64,000 nucleotides of DNA from an uncultured Clostridia bacterium (GCA_948630815.1 CAPIEU010000004.1:62001-126000), one strand, 5' to 3'. Positions 28,606-38,556 are shown, counted from the first letter of the stretch. Numbers and translations are program-made. Notes: generated by a model from the sequence alone, not told the origin.

Positions 28606-29301
28606 TTCTTGAAATTCTTTATTTAATTTACCAATTGCTTTTGTTTCAATTCTTGATACATATGAACGGGAAATCCCAAGCATACTGGCAATTTCATTTT
28701 GTGTCTTTGGTTTTTTTCCACCCAAACCAAAACGAAGTTCTAAAATTGTTTTTTCTCTATCTTTTAAAACAGCTTTCATCTTTTCATATAGCTTTTTAAC
28801 TTTCATTTTTAAATCTATTTCATCTTCAATAGATTTATCTTCTGTTTCTAATACTTCCATTAACGTAACTTCGTTGTCATCTTTGTCTTTTCCAATAGGT
28901 TCATTTAAATATACTTCGGATTTTGTTTTTTTACTAGAACGTAAAAACATTAGTATTTCATTTTCAATACATCTTGCAACATATGTAGCAAGTTTTATAT
29001 TTTTTGAAGAATCAAAACTATTAATTCCTTTTATTAAGCCAATTGTACCAATTGAAATTAAATCGTCTTGGTCTATATTTGTGGTGGCATATTTTTTACT
29101 AACGTGAGCAACTAATCTTAAGTTTCTTTCTATTAATATATTACGAGCTTCCTCATCACCACTCGCTAATCTTTCTAAGCAATTTTTTTCCTCTTCACTA
29201 GATAATGGTTCAGGAAAAAGATTACTGCTTTGTATGTAACCTACAACAAATATTGCAGACTTTAAAAATGCAAAAAAACCAGATATTGAAAGGGCTAACA
29301 T
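28603..29301 (-). CDS. sigK: Sporulation sigma factor SigK precursor
   Basis: Late mother-cell sigma factor. 232 aa. Hydrophobic pro-sequence MLALSISGFFAFLKSAIFVVG, then FPEPLSSEEE, typical of pro-sigma-K, which is released by SpoIVFB cleavage. Region 2 shows RNLRLVAHVSKKYATTNIDQDDLISIGTIGLIK-A-NSF; region 4 shows LGISRSYVSRIETKAIGKL. I chose ATG 29301 because GGAGGTG sits 7-13 bases upstream. The gene is continuous, not split by a skin element. It agrees with dipicolinate synthase B at 47214, a sigma-K regulon gene. Confidence 0.93.
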   Translation of the reverse strand: MLALSISGFFAFLKSAIFVVGYIQSSNLFPEPLSSEEEKNCLERLASGDEEARNILIERNLRLVAHVSKKYATTNIDQDDLISIGTIGLIKGINSFDSSKNIKLATYVARCIENEILMFLRSSKKTKSEVYLNEPIGKDKDDNEVTLMEVLETEDKSIEDEIDLKMKVKKLYEKMKAVLKDREKTILELRFGLGGKKPKTQNEIASMLGISRSYVSRIETKAIGKLNKEFQE

Positions 29302-29379
29302 AAACTGCACCTCCATATAAAACTATATACTGATTATATGTGCTAAAAAAATAATTGTGCCTGACCATATAAAATATTT

Positions 29380-29472
29380 CTTATATTATTTATTTTAAAA
29401 GATTTCGACACTAGATACAGTTGCTGGAGACTTAAGCATACTACACTTTTTAAAATAAATATTACTATCATG
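29380..29472. repeat. Palindromic element, copy 2
   Basis: Shares TATTTTAAAA..TTTCGACACTAG..CTGGAGACT..CTACACTTTTTAAAATAA and the ATTACTATCAT end with copy 1 at 25938. The left arm has diverged. It lies between sigK and the restriction genes. Confidence 0.7.
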
Positions 29473-29603
29473 AGAGCAAATTACGATAATGTTAGGCTCT
29501 GAACTGTAACTCAAATTTTTTCAAATATTTAATAGAATCTTGAAATAGAATTCTATAAATGGTAGAATAAAGTCAAAATAAAGAGTAAGGAATGATATTA
29601 AAT

Positions 29604-31652
29604 ATGGCAAAGAACAAAATTCAATCTATAGAACCTATTATTGCAGATATGGTAAATGGTTGGCTTAAAGATTATAAATTAGATTATAAGTTAGAACAAG
29701 AATCATTAAATACTGAAATTGATAAAGCATTAAATGAATATTACTCAAAAAACGGTGGTAATGGTGGAAATAGACCAGATGCTAAACTACTTTTACAAGA
29801 TAAAGATATGAAAGATTATCCAATTTTAATTGAATATAAAGGATATAAGGATAAATTAGTTAAATTAGATGCTAATGGTCGAGTTAATAATAGAACAGCG
29901 AAAAATGAGCTACTTTTTACAAATATTAATTCTTATGCAGTAAATGGTGCTGTTCATTATGCTAATGCTATATTACAATATACAAGTTATACAGACATAA
30001 TCTCAATAGGTGTAACTGGATATAAAGATGAAACAGGTAATGTAAAATATTTTATAGGCGTTTATTACGTATCAAATAAAAACTTTGGTATAGGGCAAAA
30101 AGTTGATGAATATACAGATTTATCATTTCTAAAAAAAGAAAACTTTGATAAATTTATAGAAAAAATTAATAATTTACAATTAACACAAGATGAAATAGAC
30201 AAGTTAAAAGAAAAAAGAGAAAAAGAAATAGAAACTAGTTTAAAAAATCTTAATAATGATATATATCAAAATGAAAAAGGATTATCTGAAAGTGATAGAG
30301 TATATCTTGTAGCAGCTTCAATAATAGCAACAATAGGAGTACCAAAAAAAGTATCACCATTAAAAAAGGAAGATTTAAGATCATCTATAGAAGAGGGAAA
30401 TACTGATGGAGATATAATGGTTAGAAAAATTAGAGCATTTCTTAATGAAAAAAATATACCAAATGAAAAGAAAGAGCTTATTATAAGAACATTACAAAAT
30501 ACACTTAATACCGAAAATATTAATAAAGTAGACAATGGAGAAAGTCAACTAAAGAGAGTATTTACAAAAATTGTTGATGATTTAGGAATATATTATAAAA
30601 TAGGGTTATCAACAGATTTTACAGGTAAACTATTTAATGAAATGTATAGCTGGTTAGGTTTTTCACAAGACAAATTAAATGATGTAGTATTAACTCCAAC
30701 ATATGTTGCAAGTTTACTTGTTAAACTTGCAAGAGTTGATAAAGATTCTTATGTGTGGGATTTTGCAACAGGTTCTGCTGGGCTTTTAGTTGCAGCAATG
30801 AATGAAATGTTAAATGATGCTAAAGATAAAATTAAATCTCCAGAAAAATTAGCAAATAAAACAGCAGAAATTAAAGCAAAACAATTATTAGGTTTAGAAA
30901 TATTACCAAGTATATATATGTTAGCAATTCTTAACATGATTTTAATGGGAGATGGGAGTTCAAATATTTTAAATAAAGATTCTCTTAATGATTTTAACGG
31001 AAAATATGGATTTGAAGATACAGATAAAAAATTTCCAGCAACCGCTTTTGTATTAAATCCTCCATATTCTACAACAGGTAATGGAATGGTATTCGTTGAA
31101 AAAGCATTATCTATGATGGATAAAGGGTATGCTGCTATTATTATACAAAACTCAGCTGGTTCAGGAAAGGCAATATCATATAACAAGGAAATATTAAAAC
31201 ATAGTACATTATTAGCAAGTATAAAAATGCCTATAGATTTATTTATAGGTAAATCAAGTGTGCAAACATATATATATGTTTTTAGAGTTGGAGAAGCACA
31301 TCAAAATGATGATATAGTTAAATTTATTGATTTTACACATGATGGTTACACTAGAACAAATCGTAAAAAGGCTAGTAATAATTTAAGAGATACAGATAAT
31401 GCAAAAGGTCGTTATCAAGAATTAGTAGAGTTAGTACGTTTTGGTAAATCAAAATTGAATATATTTACAGAGAAAGAATATTATGAAGGAACTATAGATA
31501 TAAATAATGGAGCAGATTGGAATCAGTCCGCTCCAATAGATACAAAACCTACTTTTGGAGATTTTAGAAAAACAGTTAGTGATTATTTAACTTGGGAAAT
31601 ATCAACTCTTTTGAAAAATGATACAGAGGATGATAACTGCTTGGGAAAATAG
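29604..31652 (+). CDS. BcgI-like type IIB restriction-modification subunit (nuclease plus methylase)
   Basis: 682 aa. N-terminal PD-(D/E)xK nuclease: RPDAKLLLQ near residue 50 and ILIEYKGYKDK near 70. A helical linker follows, then the N6-adenine methylase: FATGSAGLLVAAMNEM (motif I) near residue 390 and VLNPPYSTTGNG (motif IV) near 490. Nuclease and methylase fused in one chain with a separate specificity subunit of two target domains is the BcgI A/B layout (637 and 341 aa), not classical HsdRMS; no hsdR is in the window. Start ATG 29604 (an upstream ATG at 29592 is possible). Confidence 0.8.
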   Translation: MAKNKIQSIEPIIADMVNGWLKDYKLDYKLEQESLNTEIDKALNEYYSKNGGNGGNRPDAKLLLQDKDMKDYPILIEYKGYKDKLVKLDANGRVNNRTAKNELLFTNINSYAVNGAVHYANAILQYTSYTDIISIGVTGYKDETGNVKYFIGVYYVSNKNFGIGQKVDEYTDLSFLKKENFDKFIEKINNLQLTQDEIDKLKEKREKEIETSLKNLNNDIYQNEKGLSESDRVYLVAASIIATIGVPKKVSPLKKEDLRSSIEEGNTDGDIMVRKIRAFLNEKNIPNEKKELIIRTLQNTLNTENINKVDNGESQLKRVFTKIVDDLGIYYKIGLSTDFTGKLFNEMYSWLGFSQDKLNDVVLTPTYVASLLVKLARVDKDSYVWDFATGSAGLLVAAMNEMLNDAKDKIKSPEKLANKTAEIKAKQLLGLEILPSIYMLAILNMILMGDGSSNILNKDSLNDFNGKYGFEDTDKKFPATAFVLNPPYSTTGNGMVFVEKALSMMDKGYAAIIIQNSAGSGKAISYNKEILKHSTLLASIKMPIDLFIGKSSVQTYIYVFRVGEAHQNDDIVKFIDFTHDGYTRTNRKKASNNLRDTDNAKGRYQELVELVRFGKSKLNIFTEKEYYEGTIDINNGADWNQSAPIDTKPTFGDFRKTVSDYLTWEISTLLKNDTEDDNCLGK

Positions 31653-31672
31653 ATGCCTCACTCAATGAAAAG

Positions 31673-32755
31673 TTGAAAAATATTGAGTGGGGCGAATATA
31701 AGATTAGTGATTTATTTACAAAAATCAAAGTTAATAAGTTAAAATATAAAACTACAGAAATTCCAAATAAGGCAACAATTGAATATTCTTTGCCAGCATT
31801 AACTGCTGGTATTCAAAATCAAGGTTTAAATAATTATGTTCCATTAAAAGATGCTACTATATTAAAGAATGTTATAAGTATTTCTGCAAATGGTGCTAAT
31901 ACAGGAGCTACATTTTACCAAAGTAAAGAATTTACTGTTTTACAAGATTCTTATGCTATCAATTGGATTTATGATAATACCAAATTAACTGATATGCAGT
32001 ATTTATTCTTAGTAGCTACTATTACAAAAACTATTCGAGGAAATTACGAATGGACTAATAAGGCTAGTTGGGAAAGAATAAAAAATGAAAAAATAAAACT
32101 TCCAATTATAAATAATGAAATATATTTTTATTTTATGGATAATTTTATAAAAAAACTTGAAAATAAAAATATAGAAAAAATATTTATGTATTTAAAAGAA
32201 AATGGACTAAATAACTACATTCTTACTTTAGAGGAACAAGAAATTATTAATAATTTTAATAAATTAGATTGGAAATTTTACAATTTAAAAGAATTATTTG
32301 GAGAATCAACAAGAGGGAAGAGGTTAAAGAGCGAAGATAGAATTTCAGGAAATTTGCCTTTCGTAACCGCTGGTGAAGCAAATGAAGGCGTATCAGATTT
32401 TATAGGGAATAATGTTCAAATTTTTCATAAAAACACAACAACTATAGATATGTTTGGCTCTGCAAAATATAGAAATTATGAATATGGTGCAGATGATCAT
32501 GTAGCAGTGGTTCATACAGAAAATTTACCTGAAAATGCTGCAATATTTGTAACCTCTGCTATACATAAAGCTTCACATAATGGTAAATTTAATTATGGAA
32601 GAAATTTTTATACTAAAGATGCGGATGCATTATATATATCATTACCAACAAAGAATGGACAACCTGATTTTGACACTATGGACACAATAATATCTGCAAC
32701 TAAAAAAAATGTTATAAAAAGTGTTGTTCTTTATATAAAAAATAATTTATGTTAA
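31673..32755 (+). CDS. Specificity subunit of the BcgI-like system
   Basis: About 360 aa with two target-recognition halves: first IEWGEYKISDLFTKIK..SLPALTAGIQNQGLNNYV near the N-terminus, second LDWKFYNLKELFGESTRGKRL..GNLPFVTAGEANEGVSDFIG near residue 200. Two domains mean a bipartite DNA target, as in type I and BcgI systems. The start is uncertain: no ATG in frame; TTG 31673 or CTG 31637. The gene lies 20 bases past its partner. A perfect terminator at 32768-32808 ends the pair. Confidence 0.8.
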   Translation: MKNIEWGEYKISDLFTKIKVNKLKYKTTEIPNKATIEYSLPALTAGIQNQGLNNYVPLKDATILKNVISISANGANTGATFYQSKEFTVLQDSYAINWIYDNTKLTDMQYLFLVATITKTIRGNYEWTNKASWERIKNEKIKLPIINNEIYFYFMDNFIKKLENKNIEKIFMYLKENGLNNYILTLEEQEIINNFNKLDWKFYNLKELFGESTRGKRLKSEDRISGNLPFVTAGEANEGVSDFIGNNVQIFHKNTTTIDMFGSAKYRNYEYGADDHVAVVHTENLPENAAIFVTSAIHKASHNGKFNYGRNFYTKDADALYISLPTKNGQPDFDTMDTIISATKKNVIKSVVLYIKNNLC

Positions 32756-32766
32756 TGCTATATTAA

Positions 32767-32808
32767 ATAGAAGTAATTTTATCAAATATTTGATAAAATT
32801 ACTTCTAT
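32767..32808 (+). terminator. Terminator of the restriction operon
   Basis: ATAGAAGTAATTTTATCAAA against TTTGATAAAATTACTTCTAT, a perfect long stem with almost no loop. Confidence 0.8.
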
Positions 32809-32882
32809 TTATAAAATCCCTTGACTTTATATCATAATTTGTATATAATTTGTACATACTATAAATTTAGGAGGTGCGTAAT

Positions 32883-33233
32883 ATGGCACTAATTAGACCT
32901 TGTGCTGATTTGAGGAATAACTATAATGAGATTTCGAAAATTTGTCATGAAACTAAAGAACCTATGTATATTACAAAAAATGGGTGTAATGATTTAGTTA
33001 TTTTAAGTGATGAAACCTATGAAACAATAATTAAAACAACAAAAGAAACAGAAGAAGAAAGAATTGATAGGCTAGTTTCAGAACATTTCGATAAACATTA
33101 TGCTACATTTGAAGAATTTCAAAAACATATATTTGCAAAAATTGAAGAAGCACTTAAAGATGTAGATGAAGGCAACTGTCGTACAATGGATGAATTTTGT
33201 GCAGAAATGGAGGAAAAGTATGATTTATCTTAA
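32883..33233 (+). CDS. Phd/YefM-family antitoxin, orphan
   Basis: 116 aa. N-terminus ALIRPCADLRNNYNEISKICHETKEPMYITKNG..LVILSDETYE is the Phd/YefM fold that binds DNA. A C-terminal acidic extension, which would wrap a toxin, follows. GGAGGTG precedes ATG 32883. No RelE/Doc toxin follows: the next 190 bp hold only an unrelated promoter. It may be a decayed pair or a regulator borrowed to control restriction genes. Confidence 0.85.
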   Translation: MALIRPCADLRNNYNEISKICHETKEPMYITKNGCNDLVILSDETYETIIKTTKETEEERIDRLVSEHFDKHYATFEEFQKHIFAKIEEALKDVDEGNCRTMDEFCAEMEEKYDLS

Positions 33234-33342
33234 TAAATACATATATTTCATAATACTCAAAATTATTTAAACCAAATATAATTTAATCAAATTTATTTTT
33301 ATCTTAAAATATTTCAATATAACTCAAATAATTTTTATGAAA

Positions 33343-33371
33343 TTGACATCCTTTACATAAAGTGATATACT
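33343..33371 (+). promoter_or_regulatory. Promoter of the 33421 gene
   Basis: TTGACA 33343-33348, 17-bp spacer, TATACT 33366-33371 with AAAGTGA before it, the same ending as the apt promoter at 1894. Confidence 0.7.
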
Positions 33372-33420
33372 TGTTTAGCAATTGTCAATAAAGACTTACG
33401 TATATATGGAGGGAACAAGT

Positions 33421-33963
33421 ATGTTTAAAAATTTCAAATCAAAACTTAAAAAGCGGATGGAAAGGTGGAGCAAAAAGCAATTAAAGGCTTGCAAGATATG
33501 TTTATGGATTTTCATATTAATATTGGTGGTATTAATCTTTTTTATAGACAATTCTACAATGAATACAGATGAAATATTACAAACAGTATTTCAGCGGTAT
33601 GTGATTTATCTATGTTTAATCTTTTTACCTATTAATATGCTTTTTATAATTTCATCTATAGAGTATAAAAAAGAAGAAATTGAAAAAGAAAAAGAAGAAG
33701 AAGAAGAAGAGATAACAGCATTTAGTAAAGTGCTGGAGGTTCTTTCTACAACTGAATACAGAAAGGTTTTATATTCGCCCACTGGAGATGCTGAATTAGT
33801 CTATTGCTTAAACTTATTGCGTAATAATGGTGTGACTTATCATGCCATTATTAGGGATAATTATATTCATGTTATTTCCAAGAACGCATCAGGTAAGCAA
33901 ATAGGGCATCGCGACATTAGTGCAACTGAGTTTTGGAAGAAATATGAAGTAATTATTGAGTAG
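33421..33963 (+). CDS. Accessory membrane protein, 180 aa
   Basis: Positively charged N-terminus (FKSKLKKRMERWSKKQ), two membrane helices (residues about 25-42 and 62-80), a Glu/Lys coiled segment, then a cytosolic domain ending SATEFWKKYEVIIE. No family recognised. GGAGGG precedes ATG 33421. Two in-frame CGG codons (33454 and 33594) are read as Arg without disturbing the frame, and TGG/CAG/GAC use is foreign. Own promoter and terminator. Confidence 0.7.
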   Translation: MFKNFKSKLKKRMERWSKKQLKACKICLWIFILILVVLIFFIDNSTMNTDEILQTVFQRYVIYLCLIFLPINMLFIISSIEYKKEEIEKEKEEEEEEITAFSKVLEVLSTTEYRKVLYSPTGDAELVYCLNLLRNNGVTYHAIIRDNYIHVISKNASGKQIGHRDISATEFWKKYEVIIE

Positions 33964-33978
33964 TGAAATGTACTTGTA

Positions 33979-34020
33979 AGGACAGTAATTAGGTAAATGC
34001 CTAGCTTGCTGTCTTTTTTC
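33979..34020 (+). terminator. Terminator of the 33421 gene
   Basis: GGACAG..GGTAAATGCC..CTGTC followed by six T: a two-part stem and a T tract. Confidence 0.65.
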
Positions 34021-34076
34021 ATTTGACAAGTTATAAAACCTATTATAAAATACTACTAAAGATTGGAGTTGAAAAT

Positions 34077-35184
34077 ATGATTGAATTAGAAGAGAATAAA
34101 AAAGTTCTTGATAATTTATTAAAACGAATAGAAAGTATTGGTGATTCTCTTTGACCTTGATAAGATTAATACTAGAATAAATGAATTAGAAGAAAAAACT
34201 ATGCAAGAAGGATTTTGGAATGATAGCAAAACTTCTAGCATTGTTTTGCAAGAAATAAAATCTTTAAAAGATAAAAAATTAAAATTTGAAAAAATAAGTA
34301 AAGAAGCAAATAATTTGATTGAGTTAAATGAATTGCTTTTAATAGAAGAAGATAGTGAGTTGATTAAAGAACTTCTAAAGAATACTAAAACTCTTGAATT
34401 GGATTTAGAAAAGTTTGAAATAGAAACTTTACTGTCTCGGTAAATTTGATAAAAATAATGCAATAATAACCTTACATCCAGGAGCAGGTGGAACAGAATC
34501 GCAAGATTGGGCAGAAATGCTATATAGAATGTATTCAAGATGGGCAAATTCCAATGGATATACGATAAAAGAACTAGATTATTTAGAGGGTGAAGAAGCA
34601 GGTATTAAAAGTGTAACAGTATTAATAAGTGGAGAAAATGCTTATGGATATTTAAAAAGCGAAATTGGTGTTCATAGACTTGTTAGAATATCGCCTTTTG
34701 ATGCAGGAGGAAGAAGACACACATCTTTTGCATCTGTTGAAGTTTTACCAGAAATAACTGATGATATAGAAATAAATATAAATCCAGATGATTTACGAAT
34801 TGATACATATCGTGCCTCACGGAGCAGGAGGACAGCATATAAATAAAACAGATTCAGCAGTTAGAATTACACATATTCCTACTAACATAGTTGTTGCTTG
34901 CCAAACAGAAAGGTCTCAAATTCAAAATAGAGAAACTGCAATGAAAATGCTTAAATCTAAATTACTAGATTTAAAAGAAAAAGAACAAAAAGAAACAATA
35001 GATGAATTAAAAGGTGAACAAAGAGATATAGCTTGGGGAAGCCAAATACGTTCATATGTATTTTGCCCTTATACTATGGTTAAAGACCATAGGACGAATT
35101 ACGAAACAGGAAACGTTCGGGGCTGTAATGGACGGAGAATTAAATGGTTTTATAGAAAGTTACTTAAAATTACTTATAAAATAG
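34077..35184 (+). CDS. prfB: Peptide chain release factor 2, RF2 shift plus three CGG shifts
   Basis: Ends translation at TGA and TAA. The start ATG 34077 runs MIELEENKKVLDNLLKRIES.. to CTT-TGA-C at 34149-34155, the classical RF2 +1 site: CTT is read, T skipped, GAC resumes (SLDLDKINTR). Three more sites follow the C-before-GGN rule: C 34438 (LLSGKFDKNN), C 34820 (RASGAGGQHINKTDSAV, directly in front of the catalytic GGQ loop), and C 35118 (NVGAVMDGELNGF). With all four shifts the product is 367 aa with every RF2 motif; without them it is five fragments. A TTGACA promoter lies upstream at about 34023. Confidence 0.95.
34146..34155 (+). promoter_or_regulatory. Programmed RF2 +1 frameshift site
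   Basis: TCT-CTT-TGA-C. The shift-prone CTT codon next to TGA and the C after it are as in other bacteria; slow decoding of TGA when RF2 is scarce promotes the shift. The internal Shine-Dalgarno-like sequence is weak here (GGTGA upstream). Confidence 0.9.
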
Positions 35185-35274
35185 AAACTTTTTACCAATT
35201 TTTAAATATAATAATATTATAGCTATATTTAGACTTAAATGTAGTTTGCACATTAGAAAAAGAGGGTGCCAGTT

Positions 35275-36500
35275 ATGGCAATTATTGTACAAAAGTTTGG
35301 AGGAAGTTCTGTAGCAGATACAGATAAATTGTTTAATGTTTGTAATCATATAAAACGCGAATATGATAAAGGAAATTATGTTGTAGTAGTAGTTTCTGCA
35401 CAGCGGAAAAACTACAGATAGATTAATAGATGAAGAGGCTGAAATAACAAGCAAACCAAGTAAAAGAGAGCATGATGTTTTAGTTTCAATAGGTGAACAA
35501 ATTACAATTGCAAAATTATGTATGTGTTTAGAAAAATTAGGATATGATGCAATTTCATACACAGGTTGGCAAGTACCAATTATAACAAATGGCGTTTTTG
35601 GAAATGCGCGAATTAAGAACATTGATGTAACAAGAATGCAATCGGATTTAGAAACAGGTAAAATTGTTGTATTAGCAGGTTTTCAAGGAGTAGATGAAGA
35701 CTTAAATATAAACACATTAGGTAGAGGAGGTTCAGATACAACAGCTGTTGCAATTGCAGCAAGTCTTGATGCTGATAGATGTGAAATTTATACAGATGTA
35801 GACGGTGTTTATTCTGCAGATCCCAGAATTGTAAAAGATGTATCAAAAATAGATACTATTTCATATGACGAAATGTTAGAGCTTGCTAGTATGGGAGCAA
35901 AAGTACTTCATAATAGATGTGTTGAAATTGGAAAAAAATATAATATTCCAATATGTGTAAAATCAACTTTTGAAAAAGAAAGTAGAGGAACACTTGTAAC
36001 TAAAAGTGAGCAATTAGAAGATTTATCAATAAGTGGAGTTGCAAAAGAAGATAAAATTGCTAGAATTACTTTAATTGGTAAAAATAATAAAATTGGAAGA
36101 ATTTATAGAGTTTTTAAATTATTAGCTGATAACAATATTAATGTAGATATTATAGTTCAAGCATTACGGTGAACATATTTCTAAAGATATATCTTTTACA
36201 GTAAAGGAACACGATTTGAATGAGGCGTTAGAGATACTAAACGAAAATGCAGATGAATTTGATATAAAAGAAATTAAGTCTTCTACCGATATGTCTAAGG
36301 TATCAATTGTTGGTATTGGAATTAGTAATAATGCAGGTGTAGCAGCTACTTTATTTGAAGTTTTATATGAAAATAATATTAATATGCATATGATAAGTAC
36401 ATCAGAAATTAAAATTTCTGTTTTAGTAAATAGCAATGTTGCTGAAACTTTAGTTAATGCTATACACGAGAGATTTATAGGAAAAGTTTCCTTAATATAA
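35275..36500 (+). CDS. lysC: Aspartokinase, two +1 shifts at CGG
   Basis: First step of the aspartate pathway (lysine, threonine, methionine, diaminopimelate). MAIIVQKFGGSSVAD opens the kinase domain. The substrate motif should read VVSAxGKTTD: here CAG-CGG, so C 35404 is skipped to give SAQGKTTDRLID. GRGGSDTTAVAIAASL and YTDVDGVYSADPR are intact. C 36167 is the second site: VQALGEHISKDISFTV, in the first ACT regulatory domain. The second ACT domain follows (VSIVGIGISNNAGV). Total 407 aa, normal. GAGGG precedes ATG 35275. No lysine riboswitch is visible in the short leader. Confidence 0.95.
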
Positions 36501-36506
36501 AAGCAA

Positions 36507-36543
36507 AGAAGAACCTAGTATAACTACTTAAGGTTCTTTTTGT
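36507..36543 (+). terminator. Terminator of lysC
   Basis: AAGAACCTAGT / ACTTAAGGTTCTT then TTTT; a stem with a small mismatch. Confidence 0.75.
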
Positions 36544-36550
36544 TTTTAAA

Positions 36551-36859
36551 CTAATAGAGCTGTAAATAGCTTACTTCTGGTCTTTTTTCAAAGGCTTTTT
36601 CATCGCTGTACTCATACAAAACATCAGTGCCTTTTTCTATCTTACCTATTGTATGTAAAAATCGATGAAATTGTATTTTGTATTCGCCACATACGATAAA
36701 GGAATCTACTTCTCTGTCAGTTGGTTCTCGTTCTTTTATGAGACCTAATTCGTACAAATTAGATACTGTTACATCAGCCAAAAACAGTATCCGTTTCCAG
36801 TTGATTACATCCTCCAAATATGGAAGAATATGAGTTTCAAATAGAGCTTCTTTAGTCAT
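36551..36859 (-). CDS. Accessory protein of unknown function, 102 aa
   Basis: Starts MTKEALFETHILPYLEDVIN, soluble; contains one in-frame CGG read as Arg in NWKRILF (plus position about 36791). GGAGGG precedes ATG 36859. Promoter on the minus strand: TTGACT 36931-36936, 17-bp spacer, TATAAT 36908-36913. Codons such as ATC, CTG, CTC and TAC are more common than in neighbours. No family recognised. Isolated single-gene unit between lysC and purH. Confidence 0.65.
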   Translation of the reverse strand: MTKEALFETHILPYLEDVINWKRILFLADVTVSNLYELGLIKEREPTDREVDSFIVCGEYKIQFHRFLHTIGKIEKGTDVLYEYSDEKAFEKRPEVSYLQLY

Positions 36860-37008
36860 AATTTAACCCTCCTGAAATTTTTTACTATATGGAAAAACCA
36901 CACAATTATTATATATCGAATTTACATAAAAGTCAAATTTGGTAAATTTTATTGCTATATTTTGTAGAATGTAATATAATAGTGTCATATTATTAGTGGA
37001 GGTAGTTT

Positions 37009-38556
37009 ATGAAAGCGTTAATTAGTGTATCTAACAAAACTGGAATTGTAGAATTTGCAAAAGAATTAGAAAAATGTGGAGTAGAAATAATTTCAACAGG
37101 TGGAACATATAAAAAATTAAAGGAAGATGGAGTAAAAGCTATTGAAATAAGTGATTTAACAGGTTTTCCAGAATGTTTAGATGGTAGAGTTAAAACTTTA
37201 CATCCTAGTGTTCATGCAGGGATTTTAGCAATGAGAAGTAATGAGTCTCATATGAAACAACTAAAAGATTTAAATATAGATACAATAGATTTTGTTGTTG
37301 TTAATCTATATCCTTTTAAACAAACAATATTAAAAGATAATGTAACTCGCAAAGAGGCTGTAGAAAATATAGATATTGGTGGACCTACAATGTTACGTAG
37401 TGCTGCTAAGAATTACCAAGATGTAGCTGTAATAACAGATCCAACAGATTATGAAAAAGTATTGAATGAATTAAAAGAAAATGGACAAGTTTCTAAAGAC
37501 ACAAAATTCTATTTAATGCAAAAAGTATTTGAACATACAGCAAATTATGATGCAATGATTTGTAATTATATAAAAGAACAAAGAAATGACGAAAGTTTCC
37601 CAAATGAACTTACTTTAACATATGAAAAAGTTCAAGAAATGAGATATGGGGAAAATCCTCATCAAAAAGGTGCATTATATAAAGAAGTTGGAAAGTGTGA
37701 AGGTTCTTTAACAGTAGCTGAACAATTAAACGGTAAAGAATTATCTTTCAATAATATTAATGATACAAACGGAGCATTAGAATTATTAAAAGAATTTGAT
37801 GAGCCAACAGTTGTTGCTTGTAAACACGGAAACCCATGTGGAGTAGGAAGTGCAAGAGATATTTATACAGCTTGGGAAAAAGCATTTACAGCTGATAAAA
37901 CATCAATTTTTGGTGGGATTGTGGTTGCAAATAGAGAAATAACTTTAGATGTTGCAAAAGAAATGAAAGAAATATTTTTAGAAGTTATAGTTGCACCTTC
38001 TTATGAAAAAGAAGCATTAGAACTTTTACAAACAAAGAAAAATCTAAGAGTTCTATTATTACCCAATATAGAAAAAAAGCAAAAGGAAAATGCTTATGAT
38101 ATTAAAAAGATAAATGGTGGAATTATAGTACAAACAATAGATTCGAAATTATTAGATGAATATGAGGTTGTAACAAATAGAAAACCAACAGATAAAGAGT
38201 TAGAAGATATGATGTTTACTTGGAAAATTGTTAAATATGTAAAATCTAATGGAATAGCCTTAGGTAAAAACAAACAATCGATAGGAATTGGACCAGGACA
38301 AGTAAATAGAATTTGGGCAACTAAGCAATCTGTAGAACACGCTGAGGAATTGATAGAAGATGGAATAACAAAAGGTGCAGTTTTAGCATCTGATGCATTC
38401 TTTCCATTTGCAGACTGCGTAGAAGAAGCACATAAAGCTGGTATTACAGCAATTATACAACCTGGTGGATCAATAAGAGATCAAGAGTCAATTGAAAAAT
38501 GTAATGAATATGGAATTAGCATGATATTTACAGGAATGAGACATTTTAGACATTAA
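37009..38556 (+). CDS. purH: Bifunctional AICAR transformylase / IMP cyclohydrolase
   Basis: Last two steps of IMP synthesis. 515 aa. The N-terminal MGS-like cyclohydrolase domain has SVSNKTGIVEFAKELEKCGVEIISTGGT and GFPECLDGRVKTLHPSVHAGI. The transformylase domain has RYGENPHQKGALY, VVACKHGNPCGVGSA, and the C-terminus SDAFFPFADCVEEAHKAGITAIIQPGGS. GGAGG upstream. No frameshifts. It joins guaA and guaB elsewhere in the window, but no pur operon surrounds it. Confidence 0.97.
   Translation: MKALISVSNKTGIVEFAKELEKCGVEIISTGGTYKKLKEDGVKAIEISDLTGFPECLDGRVKTLHPSVHAGILAMRSNESHMKQLKDLNIDTIDFVVVNLYPFKQTILKDNVTRKEAVENIDIGGPTMLRSAAKNYQDVAVITDPTDYEKVLNELKENGQVSKDTKFYLMQKVFEHTANYDAMICNYIKEQRNDESFPNELTLTYEKVQEMRYGENPHQKGALYKEVGKCEGSLTVAEQLNGKELSFNNINDTNGALELLKEFDEPTVVACKHGNPCGVGSARDIYTAWEKAFTADKTSIFGGIVVANREITLDVAKEMKEIFLEVIVAPSYEKEALELLQTKKNLRVLLLPNIEKKQKENAYDIKKINGGIIVQTIDSKLLDEYEVVTNRKPTDKELEDMMFTWKIVKYVKSNGIALGKNKQSIGIGPGQVNRIWATKQSVEHAEELIEDGITKGAVLASDAFFPFADCVEEAHKAGITAIIQPGGSIRDQESIEKCNEYGISMIFTGMRHFRH

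Noticed and set aside
35185..35274. Lysine riboswitch ahead of lysC
   Set aside because: The gap is only about 90 bases and lacks the conserved lysine aptamer.
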